DNA of 64,000 nt from assembly GCA_944470555.2 (NCBI GenBank), contig OX104127.1:47544934-47608933 (forward strand). The letters run 5' to 3'. Positions 10,787 through 22,900 of the stretch are shown here, piece by piece. Origin of the DNA: Heterobilharzia americana (lineage: Eukaryota > Platyhelminthes > Trematoda > Strigeidida > Schistosomatidae). Under the pieces are notes generated by a model. The model worked only from the letters and a program-made list of their open reading frames with translations, did not search any database and was not told where the DNA came from. The position numbers and the translations under genes were made by a program. Numbering within the stretch: position 1 is the stretch's first letter; every line of letters begins with the position of its first letter.

Positions 10787-12640
10787 CTAGGTACGAGCAG
10801 CACCATTGTACATGGTATTACCGTTTGCGATTTGGCCGTCAACGAGTTGGTGAGAATCGTTAGATAGAAGGAATTCACTAAGCAACCGTTGAAACTGGCC
10901 GAGAGTCCGACATGCTCGTATAGGAGCAGGAAGTTCGCTCCAGAGCGCACTGTATTGCGTTATGAAAAACCTGCATCGAAGTTTTGAGCGATACTTATTT
11001 ACTAGGATAGTGTGTTCACTATTACGCAGGCTATATGCCGGTGTTGATTTAAAAGTAATAGCACAGTTCGTTTTAAATTTTCCAAACAAAGGACGAAAAA
11101 GAAAGGTTGGGTCGAACTACAGGCGTCTCGATCGGAGTGATTCTAGTTCTAGCTTGTTGCACCTTGCTTCGTGAGGAAGTCCTTCGTTATGTACTAGAAG
11201 GCGCCGAGTAAAGTTTCGTTGGATGCCCTGTGCTAGAATTCTATCCGATACTTTCATGTTACCATAGATAACTGTGCAATACTCTAGTATCGGTCGAACC
11301 ATAATCTTGTATGGTATAAGTTTTGCCTCGGGTGTATGTTTCTGTGTGGAAGACCTATGGGTCTTCTGTCTCTGGAAACTAATGAATCTGCATACGTCAT
11401 CAAAGTCAAACTCCTGGAGTAGGTGATTCCAAGGTCTTTCACAGTGTTGTATATCTGCAATGCGATGTCACCCAAGTGTAGTGTTACTTCTGGGTGGGAT
11501 TTATTGAAGTGGAGGAGGCCGCTTTTATTTGGGTTTAGAGGGAGCTGCCAGGTCACGCTCCAGTGAATATTCTCTTCAGATATTCTCGTATTCGAGAGAA
11601 ACCTTGTGCTAGTGCTGCACGAGAAAAGCGGTAGACTATCTTCAAGTCGTCTGCCGATATCGTTTTCATGGATTAGGAAGGTTATCGGTCCTAGCACACT
11701 ACCCTGGACGACACCACTTTGTATAGGTCCAGGGGAGAAGTGGTAATCACTTAATTTTACTGTTTGGAAGCGACCCTCTAAAGATGTTCTAAGTCGCGAC
11801 AGTAACGGGTCTTGGAAACCATATGATTGCAACTTAGTGACCAGACGTTTGTGAGGTGCCTTGTCGAATGCTTGTTCGAAGTCTAAGAAAAAGTGGTTAC
11901 AAATAGGCCTTGGTCACGCTTGCTTGTAACATCGTCAAGATAGCTGGTGGCGCATAACCGGCCTTTCAAGAATCCATGTTGTGCTGGTGAGAGTAAATGG
12001 TCTATCGTCATGTAGTCAACAACTTTCACAATCACCTTTTCCATAGTCCTAGATACTACTGACGTGATATTTATAGGTCAGTAGTTTTCTATACTAGGTG
12101 TTGGCCCACATTCATGCTTGGGACACATGTATGATAGTTCCCAGTTCCCAGGGTAATTCCCACTGAAGAGGGACGTATAAAGAGCTTCAAGAGAATCAGC
12201 GGCATATCCTCGCCACCTCTTTTTAGCTAGATGGTTGGAATTCCATCAGGTCCAGCACTGTATGAGGTTCGAAGTGATGCTATAGCTAGAGAAATGTACT
12301 TATCGAGTGAGTTGATGTTGACGGCGTACCGATGACTTCTGTTTCGTCCTCGTGTGTAAAGCAGCTAGCAAACTGATAACTGAACAGCTCACAGATCTGT
12401 AGTGGGTCGTCGTAGAGGATCCCGTTGTCTATGAATAAGCTAGGAGTGCTATTTCTGGAGCTGCTTGTCCGGGTTCTCATCAGTCTCACTAGTGCTTCTG
12501 TGTTACTAGTTTTGCCACATTGAATGCGCTTTTGTTTAACGGCTTCTGGTACCTTTTCTACCTTGGATGTGTCATACGCGTGATAAGCGATGAAAAGTCA
12601 TTCAACTTAAAACACTCTTTGGCGTGGTTGCGCATGCGGA
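10787..12640 (-). pseudogene. CR1-like LINE, RT part and C-terminus (minus strand)
   Basis: Read on the minus strand, the coding order is: a linker before the RT (12640-12286, including EALVRLMRTRTSSS and LQICELFSYQFASCF); the RT at about 11900-11300 with SGVVQGSVLGPITFLIHEND (an altered G-V-P-Q-G-S block) and PLNPNKSGLLHFN; then DLGITYSRSL; then RPILEYCTVIYGN at 11302; and the C-terminal block ITQYSALWSELPAPI at about 10985-10930. Several frame changes and a missing YADD region (about 11600-11650) show decay. This is the 3' half of the LINE whose endonuclease lies at 15710-16560; the two halves are separated by a nested RTE-like insertion. Confidence 0.75.
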
Positions 12641-15600
12641 TCATCATCATCATTATCAGCATAGGACCAGGCATTACTGCGTAACGGTCCGAGTTGCCAC
12701 ACCTCATATCAGCACATCAAGTAAAAAGGTAGTGAGGTGAAGGATGAAGATAAGTGAATGCAGTCAAAAGAAATATAAAGTACGAGAAGAAAGGAAAGAG
12801 GAGTGACAAAATAGTGAGATTCGGTATAGCGTTGTTAAGATGAGGATAATGTGTGTATACATCTGCGCCACTGACTTCGGTTCTGAGCCATATCACCTAG
12901 GGTCTCCAACCACTGGTTCCTCTTGTCCCGTGGACCCCAACCACCTAGTCTGCATCGTCCTACATGGCTTAAACCAACAGTCAGAGACTTCATACATTGG
13001 TGCCATGTTTTAGTCTGGCCACCTCGGGCCTTTTTCCAGCCTGAACCCACCTCAGCCAACATTGTGTGACGAGGCAATCGGTGACTAGGCATACGTAGTA
13101 CGTGTCCCAACCATCTCAGTCGATGAAGGTTCACAACCTCGTCGACTGACTTACCTCTTCTCCCTAAAACTCTACACCTAACTTCTGCATTACTCACATG
13201 GTGACACCACGGAATACGTCCTATACTACGAAGGCAACGGTGGTCAAATACCTGTAACCTTCTCATGTCTTCCACTTTCAATGGCCATGTTTCACAGCCA
13301 TACAGTAGAACAGAGCGGACTGCTGTGCAGTACACGCGACCCTTAATAGACAAACGAATATCACGGCGGCGCCATAGGTGGCGCAAATTGGCAAAAGCCA
13401 ATCGAGCCTTTTGTATCCGTGCAGAAATCTCATCGGCAACTAACCCACCGGAGTTGATCCTACTTCCCAGGTAAGTGAAGTGGTCAACACACTCAACCAC
13501 TTCACTCTCTATTGTTAACCGCGGTACCGCTGAAGACCAGTCCTGGAGCAAAAATTTGCATTTGGGTGGTGAAAATCGCATCCCAAACATTCTCAAATTC
13601 CCACTCAAAGTGTTCAGAAGACTCTGCATCTTGTCAGCGTCTTCACCTAACAGGACTATGTCATCTGCATATTCTAGATCTAAGGAAAATTCACCTGTGA
13701 TCCGGTCAACGTCTTTGTAATTAGGTGACGAGAGGGAAACCTCCATAAGAATATCTATGATAAAATTAAATAAGAATGGGGATAGTGGGCATCCTTGACG
13801 GACACCACTTGATGAGTATAGCTCCCTGGACAACTCACCATAGGCTCTAACATGCCCACAAGTGTTCGAGTAGAGAGCTTTCAATAAGGTGATGTACTTA
13901 CTAGGCACGCCTTTCAGTGACAGACACTGCCATAAGACTTCTCGATCAACGGAGTCAAATGCCGCCTTCAGGTCGAGAAATACAGCTATTGTCGGGCGTC
14001 TGTAAGCATGCCTATGTTCCAGGACCTGGCGCAGTGTGAATATTTGGTCGATACATCCACGGCCAGGTCTAAAGCCTGCCTGGTTTTCTCGGGCTTGCTG
14101 TTCCCGAGCTCCACTCAGGCGTCGGAGAATTATAGAACTTAGGATCTTAGACACTATGTTTGTCAGGCTGATTCCTCTGTGGTTATCACAAGAGGACTTC
14201 TCGCCTTTCTTGAAGACTGGGATGATGAGTGACTTAGACCAGTCGGAGGGGATCGTATTTGATTCCCATATACTGGCTAACACTTCCGTTAGCCTGACTA
14301 AGAGAACTCTACCACCATTCTTGTATACCTCAGCAGGTAGTCCGTCTGGTCCTGCTGCCCTTCCCCGTTTCAGGCTACCTACCGCTTTCTCAACTTCTTC
14401 TAGTGTTGGGGGACCTGTCTCTATGTCCCATTCAGGGTCCGACTGGATAGCGGGCAGCGCAATGGTGGCTGGAGGCCAGTTAAACTGTTCCTCAAAGTGT
14501 TCTGCCCATCGTCCCAGTCGCCTTCCCTGCGAGTGAATCGCCGATCCGTCCTTCTCCGCTATAACCTCACTAACTGTTGTTGACCATTTCCCCCCAGTCT
14601 CCTTAATAAGTCTAAATAACTGTCTACTGTTACCGATCGCCGCTGCCTTTTCCATCTCTTTAGCCTTTGCTGCCCACCACTGTTCACGATCGTTGCGCAG
14701 ACTTTTCGTCAGTTTATTTTTAAGTTGCGCTCGCTCTTCATTGTACTCAGAGCCTGCAGGGATGCATTCACGTGCATCCATTAGTTTGGAAGAAGCTGCT
14801 GATATCCACTGGCTCTTTTTAGCCATTATCTTGGAGTCGGCTACAGTCTCCAGTGCTGCTTTTACAGTAGACTGAAGATGGCACCAAGCTTCTTCTGGAT
14901 GAGTGACAGTCTTTTGTTCCGATAACTGCCTAGCCAACTTCTCACTGAACACGGCTTTGGTGTTTTCGTTGTCCAGCAGAACTCGTAGTGGTTTTGTTGC
15001 CAAATTTTTTCTACGTCCATTGAGACGCAGGCATATACGTGCTCGGACCAACGCATGATCGCTGTCCAAACACGTACTCCAGAAGGAGCGGCAGTCTTCC
15101 ACCGATCCTCTCCAGCGATGACTAATAGCAATGTGGTCTATCTGTGTCCATCGCTGAGTCGAGCTCGGTGGACGCCAGGTCAGACAGTGCCTTTCTTTAT
15201 GTCTGAAATTTGTGCTGGCTAAAAATAGGCGGTTATCTGAGCATAGTTGTAATAGGCGATCACCGTTATCTGTACGTTCAGCTGGGATTCCGAAAGTGCC
15301 ACCTAAGTGCCTTTCTGCCTCACTCAGTCTACCCACCTGTGCGTTGAGGTCACCTGCAACAACCACTACGTCCGAACGTTTGGCTTTCGAGAGGAGGTTA
15401 GACAGTTTATGGTAGAACTCGTCCTTCACTTCATCCGAACTACAGTCAGTGGGTGCGTAAGCAGAGATTACAAAGAGACAACGGCGAGTCTCACTATTCC
15501 TTTTAGTTCTCACTGTGCCGTTCAGCCTCATAGCGCAGAGGCGACTATCAACTGGGATCCAGTCTAGTAGTGAGTTTTCTGCCCTGGTGCTTAATGCTAT

Positions 15601-15709
15601 ACCTACACCTGCAAGACCACGAGAGCTAGCTATCGAATCTCCAGAAACTCGAAGGGTGAATTTTGCAGATTCACCAGATTGGTCAGGAGAGGTCAGGTGA
15701 ATAACCATG
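12641..15709 (-). mobile_element. RTE-like LINE, 5'-truncated, nested in a CR1-like LINE
   Basis: Insertion of about 3.07 kb on the minus strand. Its 3' end is the simple tail of ATG units at about 12640-12656, preceded by a 3' UTR (about 12657-12834) containing GGTGTGGCAACTCGGACC, a 3' end shared with other copies in this window. Its 5' end cuts into the ORF at about 15709. The host LINE reading runs up to this point and resumes at about 12640 in the same frame, so the junctions are well placed. A tail of short repeats and 5' truncation are typical of RTE-clade retrotransposition. The family is SR2/RTE-like by inference. Confidence 0.8.
12835..15708 (-). CDS. RTE-like endonuclease-reverse transcriptase ORF (957 codons, open)
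   Basis: Longest ORF in the window. The endonuclease comes first: AYAPTDCSSDEVKDEFY at about residue 83, VVVAGDLNAQVGRLSEAE at about 117, WTQIDHIAISHRWRGS at about 189, and a C-terminal SDHALVRARI. The reverse transcriptase follows: GRAAGPDGLPAEVYKNGG, NHRGISLTNIVSKILSSII, QAGFRPGRGCIDQI, FLDLKAAFDSVDREVLW, SSGVRQGCPLSPFLFN and LEYADDIVLLGEDADKM. The C-terminal domain has VLLYGCETWPLKVEDMRRL. Compared with the related copy at 53.3 kb, which still shows NVRTL and CVPET upstream, this copy lacks about the first 35-60 residues of the endonuclease, including the expected catalytic Asn and Glu. The RT is intact, but the element is probably not autonomous. The first ATG lies at the truncation junction and need not be a natural start. 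Confidence 0.85.
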   Translation of the reverse strand: MVIHLTSPDQSGESAKFTLRVSGDSIASSRGLAGVGIALSTRAENSLLDWIPVDSRLCAMRLNGTVRTKRNSETRRCLFVISAYAPTDCSSDEVKDEFYHKLSNLLSKAKRSDVVVVAGDLNAQVGRLSEAERHLGGTFGIPAERTDNGDRLLQLCSDNRLFLASTNFRHKERHCLTWRPPSSTQRWTQIDHIAISHRWRGSVEDCRSFWSTCLDSDHALVRARICLRLNGRRKNLATKPLRVLLDNENTKAVFSEKLARQLSEQKTVTHPEEAWCHLQSTVKAALETVADSKIMAKKSQWISAASSKLMDARECIPAGSEYNEERAQLKNKLTKSLRNDREQWWAAKAKEMEKAAAIGNSRQLFRLIKETGGKWSTTVSEVIAEKDGSAIHSQGRRLGRWAEHFEEQFNWPPATIALPAIQSDPEWDIETGPPTLEEVEKAVGSLKRGRAAGPDGLPAEVYKNGGRVLLVRLTEVLASIWESNTIPSDWSKSLIIPVFKKGEKSSCDNHRGISLTNIVSKILSSIILRRLSGAREQQARENQAGFRPGRGCIDQIFTLRQVLEHRHAYRRPTIAVFLDLKAAFDSVDREVLWQCLSLKGVPSKYITLLKALYSNTCGHVRAYGELSRELYSSSGVRQGCPLSPFLFNFIIDILMEVSLSSPNYKDVDRITGEFSLDLEYADDIVLLGEDADKMQSLLNTLSGNLRMFGMRFSPPKCKFLLQDWSSAVPRLTIESEVVECVDHFTYLGSRINSGGLVADEISARIQKARLAFANLRHLWRRRDIRLSIKGRVYCTAVRSVLLYGCETWPLKVEDMRRLQVFDHRCLRSIGRIPWCHHVSNAEVRCRVLGRRGKSVDEVVNLHRLRWLGHVLRMPSHRLPRHTMLAEVGSGWKKARGGQTKTWHQCMKSLTVGLSHVGRCRLGGWGPRDKRNQWLETLGDMAQNRSQWRRCIHTLSSS

Positions 15710-16560
15710 GGGATGCATACTTTCGTAGGTATAAAGTCAACTCTGTTTTTCTTAATTTCCCTTTGGAGCGGTGGAGCAATATAGTATTGAGCTGTGCCTA
15801 TATATTCATGAAATAGATCACAGTTCTTTGGCTGAACTGTTGGTAAAGTAGGGGCTCCAATCTAGGCAAAGCAGAAACAATTGTGGTTCTTCCCATTCGG
15901 CATACGTGTAGTTTCTAGTTAGAACTGTTCCTGACTTTTGGACTAATTTTGTGCTGGATATGTTGAAGTGTCTATATACTATCTTGTGATCGCTACCTGG
16001 AGATTGTGTACCTACTTGGAGTTTTGTGATGGTGGTTCCGTTTGTGAAGACTAGGTCCAGGACACTTGTACCTGGTAGGGTGTCCCACATGTTGCCAACT
16101 TTCTGTTTCAAGAATGCTTATAAAATTGTCGAGGCGCTTTGGATAGCTGATTGGTTGCCACGTTATTTCTGGCATGTTAAAGTCACCACATACAATCTTC
16201 GCTGTGTGGTAGTGTTACCATGCGAGCGAACACGCTTGTTAGCTTCTCGTCGTGTTCGGCTGAGGAGCAAGGGGGTTGGTAAATGCATCTTATCAGGAGA
16301 GATGTGGAGTAAGTTTGGCGATAACCCATACTGAGTCGTCAATCTCGTTCAGCTCAGAGGTTGAGCACTGCGTAGCAGCGATATCGGACTTCATATAGAT
16401 AATGCACACTCCTCCTTTACCATGTAGTCTACCCCTCCTGAACAAGGAATAGTTGTCGATGGAGATCTCTCTGCCACAAATATCAGAGGCACGCCGTGCT
16501 TCTATAATGATTATCACGGACGGATCACAAATCAGAACTAGCAGTATTATCCCTTTCACT
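15710..16560 (-). pseudogene. CR1-like LINE endonuclease part (minus strand)
   Basis: On the minus strand, 16559-16293 reads EARRASDICGREISIDNYSL and GKGGVCIIYMKSDI. Then, in other frames, MPEITWQPISYPKRLDN (16175) and LDLVFTNGTTITKLQ with GSDHKIVYRHFN (16080-15960) follow. These are AP-endonuclease motifs (Glu of the ..EAR/TES block, the GG/AIY block and the final SDH). The reading continues to 15710 as LFHEYIGTAQYYIAPPLQ before the nested RTE-like element starts. It pairs with the RT half at 10787-12640. Confidence 0.7.
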
Positions 16561-17939
16561 TTGTTGCGTACAGAGCTGGCGTTAATTAGGCAAAAGTGTT
16601 TTGATATATCTCGAAAAAGTCAGCACTTCTGTACATTTCTTGTGGGTCCTTTGCGCACATCGTGCTAGCGATGTCATGACCTCTGGTACAAGGCGACGAT
16701 TGGGCGCTGTTTACCTCGGAAGGAGCGAGGTATTCACTGCATCGTGATTGGTATAGAGACTGTTGGTCAAGGTGGAGAGCAGACTATCCGATAGCATCCA
16801 AGTCACTTGGATTACTGGTGGCGTTGCAGTCGTGTGGCTTTCCGAAAGAACCCTGTTCATGGGAAGTAACAGGGACTGATAGATTGTATGGCATGCCTAT
16901 CTACTAGCTGCCGTATCCATTACGGTTATAGCCAACTTCATATTCACTAAGTTTTTCCTTAGGGGATTCATTGCAAGTTTGTCCTTGAGTGGCATATGAC
17001 CCACGTTTTGCGACATTTGGGTGAGGCGGAGAGCATATTCTGTGACTACCATTCGGCTCACTATCCAATAACTGTGACCGTTGAGGAGTCTGGCCGTGGT
17101 GTGTGTCTGTTAGTGAACGCGGAAATGTTGAGAAATACGGATCTTCTGGTCAGTAGTTATTTGGCTTGGTCATAGGATGACCTGAGAAATAACGTTTGGC
17201 ATTTTCTTTAATGTGGCTTTGCGAGGGTGCAATGGTCTTTTGGTGATTTGTATTGCTCTTTCGTCTATTGACTTGGCTACTCAATTGACGTTTCGGCTGT
17301 TTGGTTAACCTGGATGGGTCCATGGTAGGGTTTGTGTAAGTGTTTAATGCTATCCCTACTCTTTGTCATCTGCCCATTTGATGCATATAGGTTATGCACT
17401 GGCTGATGTGGGAGTAGATCAGTTGAGATGCTAGGACCAAGTTTGCGTGTATGTGCAGCACATGTACGTTTGTAGGGCTGGACCATGCAGGAGCAGTAGT
17501 AGTTACTCGTTAATTGGGTTCATTAATACCGAGAAACAAATGAAATAACCAGCGGTCACGGAATGTTTAGCAACGAGTTATGTGAGAAATATGATAGTCA
17601 TCAGCAAATGTTCCTTTACAGTTTAGGTAAAGGATATTACGAAACTATTATGTCTCGAAGTTAACAGCGTTAGTTCGTGAATAAATTAAATGAAACAGAC
17701 AAACAACTCATTAAGTTAGTCCTCGTCCTGGTTCCCCTGTTGTCTCAGCAGTAGTTTCTCGTATGCCACTGTGTGCATTCAAATGAGTGGCTCTTGAAGG
17801 TGGTATCGTTTAACGTTTTAGAAGAGATGTATGATGCTCAGGAAGTTGCGTTTCTGAGAAAAAGAAGCAATATATGCTCCAGATCTTTATTCCTTACAGA
17901 CGAGGGACTTACTAAACCTCATGTTTACGTGGTCGTTCG
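16561..17939. other. No confident gene; possible LINE 5' region
   Basis: It lies upstream of the minus-strand LINE endonuclease and could hold its ORF1 remnants, but I see no PHD finger or other ORF1 motif. Confidence 0.35.
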
Positions 17940-18424
17940 TTTAGAGTTCGAATGAGTTTCTTTGTGTCTGAAGAAACGGAATGTCGTGATAGAATTCCTC
18001 AGGGTTCGGTAACATGGCCTCTAGTTTTTCTGATGTGCACGAACGCCCAGTCTGAACAGGTTTCTGTCAAAATCCTTCGTTCCACGGGTGACGCGAAACT
18101 ATGTGGAGGGATCAAGAGTGAGGAAGATAGCGTTTTTCTACAAAGCGACCTGACTCATTTTCATAACTGTGTGGTCAATAGCGGACCCGCACCTAATCCT
18201 GCAAAATGCAGGACGTTACGCATAAAATATGATCCATGTCACGTATATAACCTCAAAGACATGGGACTTGGAGCGTCGGTCACACAACCTTTGTTCCCTA
18301 AGAGTTGTTAAACTCTTGAATGTTCTTCCCTCAGGCGTGATCCAGGCTGCTTCATCCGAAAGTTTCAAACGCCAGCTTGATACTTACTTGGGATGTGGGT
18401 GGGATCTACCCCGAACTAACTGAA
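17940..18424 (+). pseudogene. CR1-like LINE reverse transcriptase fragment
   Basis: The plus frame 17952-18290 reads DRIPQGSVTWPLVFLMCTNA (the G-V-P-Q-G-S-V-L-G-P block), then KILRSTGDAKLCGGI in place of a YADD block (YADD-equivalent decayed to STGD), EEDSVFLQSDLTHFH, and NPAKCRTLRIKYD. From 18262 another frame reads LCSLRVVKLLNVLPSGV and SFKRQLDTYLGCG, the C-terminal block of CR1-like ORF2. The joint at about 18290 lacks the intervening segment, so the copy is internally deleted. Confidence 0.75.
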
Positions 18425-18617
18425 TTTTCATATTTTAACCACCAGTGTTTGCTCTCTTTAATTGCACACAGGTTAACAACGACAGGAAGTGGCGATCCGT
18501 GGATTCTAGACGCAGAAGCGAGATAAGCGAAAGCTTCTTCGATTCCGCCAACAGCCATCTGAACCATTTGTAAAAGTTGTCTTTAAAATTTGTAAAGTCG
18601 TCTCTCATCAAGCTCCC

Positions 18618-18946
18618 CTAGGGACTGGTTCCACACGAACCCGACAGACACAAAGACTAATCACTAATTACTCGTACTTGTTACGTGCCCAGAAGTGCAA
18701 GACTAGGAGTAGCCATGTGAAATAGCATAGTTGATAGGGTGTGCCAACCAACCGATGCGTCCCGACTAGTCGGCTAAAGGATCGCATATGCGCAACCCAA
18801 TGCAGCACGACAGTACGCCAAATGGCTTTGATGGTCGGTCCTATGACTCCCACCAAACAAGCCCGTAAAAACTATGAGGTCCAGCATAAGTGCTAAATCT
18901 TGCCGAACCTTGGGCTACTGACTTGGGGGAGTTGTCCGCTGCTACA
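18618..18946 (-). mobile_element. Diverged minus-strand copy of the 343-bp LTR-like repeat
   Basis: The complement starts TGTAGCAGCGG at 18946 and shares many words with the other copies (for example CTAATCACTAATTACTCG read on plus at about 18657-18674). It is clearly more diverged than the 1078 and 25799 copies. The right end in the LTR's own orientation is approximate. Confidence 0.6.
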
Positions 18947-19343
18947 ATCCTTAGAAACCGCTGGTGGTCAATGATATTTATTACCTGAAGTTGACACACT
19001 GAGCACAAACGCCGACTTCGATTAAAGTCTCAACGACGGATGCTCAGACAGTGTAAGCGTGTTAGAACGAGTGAAGTTTGGGCTTTGGGTCAAAAAAGTG
19101 CCTTGTTTTGTCTTGATCATGTATGTGGATCGTGGGGATCATAAGCTGTCGGAAGCTGGCCACCTGGTTTCTATCGTCCCTAAGGTCACTACCGCGTTTC
19201 AATGTGTAAAGATCGTGGAACCTACCGTTATGATTGAAGGTAAAACATGCTAAAAGTTGAAAAACAGTATGTTCAGCGACAATGAGTGACTTCGCTTCTT
19301 GCATTTATACTGAATAAAAAAGTTGGCCAAATATAATTTCTAC

Positions 19344-19985
19344 ATTGGTGAGCCCATTTTTATCATACTCGTACGCCATTTTCATCTTGGCAACTTTTAT
19401 GTATCCATATAAAACTACTTTCCATGTCCGAACATATTGCGAAGCTTATTCTTACTAAACCGACGACGAACATCATCCAACACATGTCATACTGGCCAGA
19501 CAATGCAGAAATATGTTTCTGTATGCCGAAGCAGAGTTTCAGGAACAGAGAGTCGCAGATCCACATTCTCGATTCCTTGCTGTCATACGTTCACTACCGC
19601 GGGAGTTAAACAGGCATGTTACAGCACATATGTTCAGTCCCGAAATAAGTGATCCCTATGCACCACTGAGGAAAAGCGATCTCATAGATCACCAGCGCCT
19701 GGACAAATCCCTTCGTAACATCGAGCTTGGCAGAAACTCAGCTCCTGGAGTCATTGCACGCGTGGGAGAAGTTATGGGCACACGAGCGTTCGATAATCGC
19801 CTTTTCTGAGAACTATTCCTCTAGAAACTACCACTACCTGTACGAACCGTGTCAGTGACACTTCAGTCAGTTCTACCCGACAATTCGGCAGCCTCAGCAG
19901 ATAAAGTATTGGAGATCTCTAGCGGACTCGTCTCCAACGTATATCTGGCGTACAAAAACCTGAGAGTCAGGATTCAGAAGTAACA
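19344..19985 (+). pseudogene. Ty3/gypsy gag fragment
   Basis: It starts with TTGGTGAGC as at 9453. The reading includes MSYWPDNAEICFCMPKQ, then in another frame YAEAEFQEQRVADPHSRF, SLPRELNRHVTAHMFSPEIS and PYAPLRKSDLIDHQ up to 19806, and then LPLPVRTVSVTLQ to about 19980. The Trp-Pro-Asp-Asn block, Arg-Phe block and Pro-Tyr-x-x-Leu-Lys/Arg block are those of gypsy Gag proteins of flatworms. Frame changes near 19530 and a stop at 19807 break it. No protease or RT follows directly. Confidence 0.75.
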
Positions 19986-22900
19986 AGGTCAAGCAACTCT
20001 ATTAAATGACTGCTACGAATCCGAGGCCCTAGATTGCGTAGCACAACACAGAAGTGCATCGCAGCAACTATCGTGGTTGTCCGAAAACTAAACCTACCAG
20101 GGTAGAAACCCCTAAATGGCGCTGATTTCACAATACCCATGGCGATGAAACCAGAAAATGTCGGAAGGTATGTAGTTTTGAGGTGGACGAAATCTCGGCG
20201 TACAATTAAATGAAGAATCGGAACACATGGGGAGCGTCAAGTGGCATGTTTCACACACAGAGAGTTATTGTAGTTAAGTTCAAAGAGTTTGGTTGGTGCA
20301 CAAATTGAAGCGACCAAAACCCTAGAATCTCCATCCGAACGCAGCAAACAATTTACCGGACTCAGGCCAACGCGATCCCGACAAATTGCTGTTTCTACTG
20401 CAGGTCTGTGGTAAATCTGTGATACTATTAAGCAACAACAAGCCATGTCGAAATTACAAAAGTACCCCAACAAAGTCTCTTGGCAAGTATGCAGCCCAAA
20501 ATTTTCGCTAGCGCGGAATACGTACTATACAGCAAAAAACTGATTAACCAAATACAGCTGTTGAATACCTTAGAATCATCAAGAATATTCCCAACAAAAC
20601 AGGGTCAAAACTATCTACAGGAGTCAAATCAATCAATAAACGTTTCCAGTAGACAGTCAAAATGCAAGCAGTCAGTTCACAGCGCAAACTTGAGTTTAGC
20701 CAAAACGAAATATCGGGAACAGTAAAACAACGCCATGTTGTCAACAGTGCGGTACCCCACAATAGCAAAGTGGAGCATTTAAGGTAAGCCTCAATTAAAA
20801 GAAAGACCAATAGTGAGTATTAAGTAAAAGAAGGCAAGCAAACGAAAAAATAATAATAATAATACTCACTTTAGACGACACACAGAACCTTTGCTGAGAT
20901 CGATGTTGTCACATACACTGTTGAATAAGTGGCACTGATCAGATCCAGCTCGGAAAATTTTGAATACATCCTTGTATGACGACTGATTCACACTCAAGAC
21001 AGGTTTTGAAGAACTTCCTCCAGCACGCTGTTTACACTGACCAGTTTAACTGGAGAGTGGTTATTTCAGGAGTTAGTGCTCTTCTTGTCTTAAGGTAGTC
21101 ATAAACAAGACTTGACCATTTTATGTGTTTTAGGAGATGACATTTGACATGATTCCTGTTCTTCTGCATTCCTATCTGGTTCGGAATTCTTAGGGAGACA
21201 TAATACCAAAGTACCACAGCCAAAGATGAACCTTATTGGCCTAAGTTACTGGGGTAGAGTTGGTCTACTTATCAAAAATTGATTCACCAAAGAAACGACT
21301 GGACTGGGAGATCTCTTAGGAATAGATTACTATGGGCCCACAAACCGATAAGCTGATTCTGTAAACACCGACCAAATAATTCTTTCCATTGTCCATTTAT
21401 CTGAGACTTGTCCATGTTTACACTCACTTCAGTCATTGGTAGAGGCTGAAACGCTGCTTTTATCAATATGGTTTAGAACAGCTTATGCTTTACAGTACAT
21501 GCATTCAGTTTTTGAAAATGAGATAAAAGTCAAGTTTAGTGACAATGTGGAACTGAGAGCTTTTCTCTTACATGTCAGTTAACCCTGGAAGTTTGTTATG
21601 TTATCACTTACGTTAAACGAAATGCATCCGAACGTAGTCCAGCAACTTGCAACTGTTAAAGCACCAAGGAAATGGATCATTCCAAGAAGATGCACTAACT
21701 GACACCCAGAGGGCATCGGTGAAAGTAGGGGGAAACTAATTAGGCTAAGTGGAACCTCAGTAGTCAGTTGAGAAATAATGTTGGCAGGAGGAAGATAAAG
21801 GAGAATAGATGGAAAAATGAAAGGAAACAGGGGTTAATGAAGCTGTTGTCTACCTCGCCTGGTATAAGGTGCACAATTTCAAGCAGCAGGGCCCCACAGG
21901 TGCTAACCCACCCTTATTTGTGAGGATCATTCTTTCCCAATAAAGGCGCTTACTTTCCGCCTGAGAATTAGAAGTACAGCCAATACTTTCCATAAGAATA
22001 CATGGTATGAGACACTATTCAGTAGCAGATGATGTGGTAAAATCTACGAGGATGGATAAAATATTCATATAGAACACAGAAAAGATACATTTTAACGCAG
22101 AACGCCTTGAACTATGGCATGCACGATGACACCTGAGGGTAACTTTTAGCCTCACTACATAGGTGTCTATTTGCAAACATGTAACGAAGACCCTGATAAT
22201 TGGTACAGATAACATTCAAAATGGATAACGTTCCTAGAACCCTAAAGCTGAAAGCTTCACTTTTGCTTGAGTGTGTTGAGCACCATCCAGAGTCCAAGAG
22301 TGTGTTCATTCTTATCATGCACACTGGTTAACTCGCAGTCTATTTTCATTTTATAGGTGAATTCTGTCTGTTCCATATGAATGTTTTCATTAGGAATCAT
22401 TACGTTATGTTGGTAATGGAAATCAAACTTGAAAATCTTTCAAGTTTTCCCGGTTCCCAGCCGGAATTTACTTCAGATACACTTTTGAAGTTTAGGGCAA
22501 AAGCCAGAAAATTCAATTTCAAGCGCAAATTAGGGGGAAGCAGTGTTCCCCAAAACAGACAAGACATTTTCTGAAGTAGTCGAAAGTTTCAGAGCGCGCC
22601 CGAAGTCTTTCCCTGCATTTAAGTTTTCAGAAACAAACGTAAAATAGGTTGTTCAAAAAATATATTATTTGAGAACATTAAACTTCAGTTTCCTTCATTC
22701 CGTTTTGGTGATGCTGTCCAGAGGACCGGGTAGACGGGTGTACATGAGTACTGCCATCTCATTCTCACTTTCAGCCAATTCATGAACTTAAGGAAATTAT
22801 ATTGATGAACACATTAAGCTTACAAAAGTTTTTGCTCTTTGACCTTTTTTTCTCACGTTTTTAGTCTTGTGTGACTGTTGTTAAGCCATTTTTGGGTGTG

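Noticed and set aside
12616..15832. TCTTTGGC at 12616-12623 and 15825-15832 as target-site duplication of the nested RTE-like element
   Set aside because: The host LINE's coding sequence continues past 15832 down to about 15710, so the real junction is there and the match is chance.
16453..16668. 71-codon plus ORF
   Set aside because: Shadow of the minus-strand LINE endonuclease.
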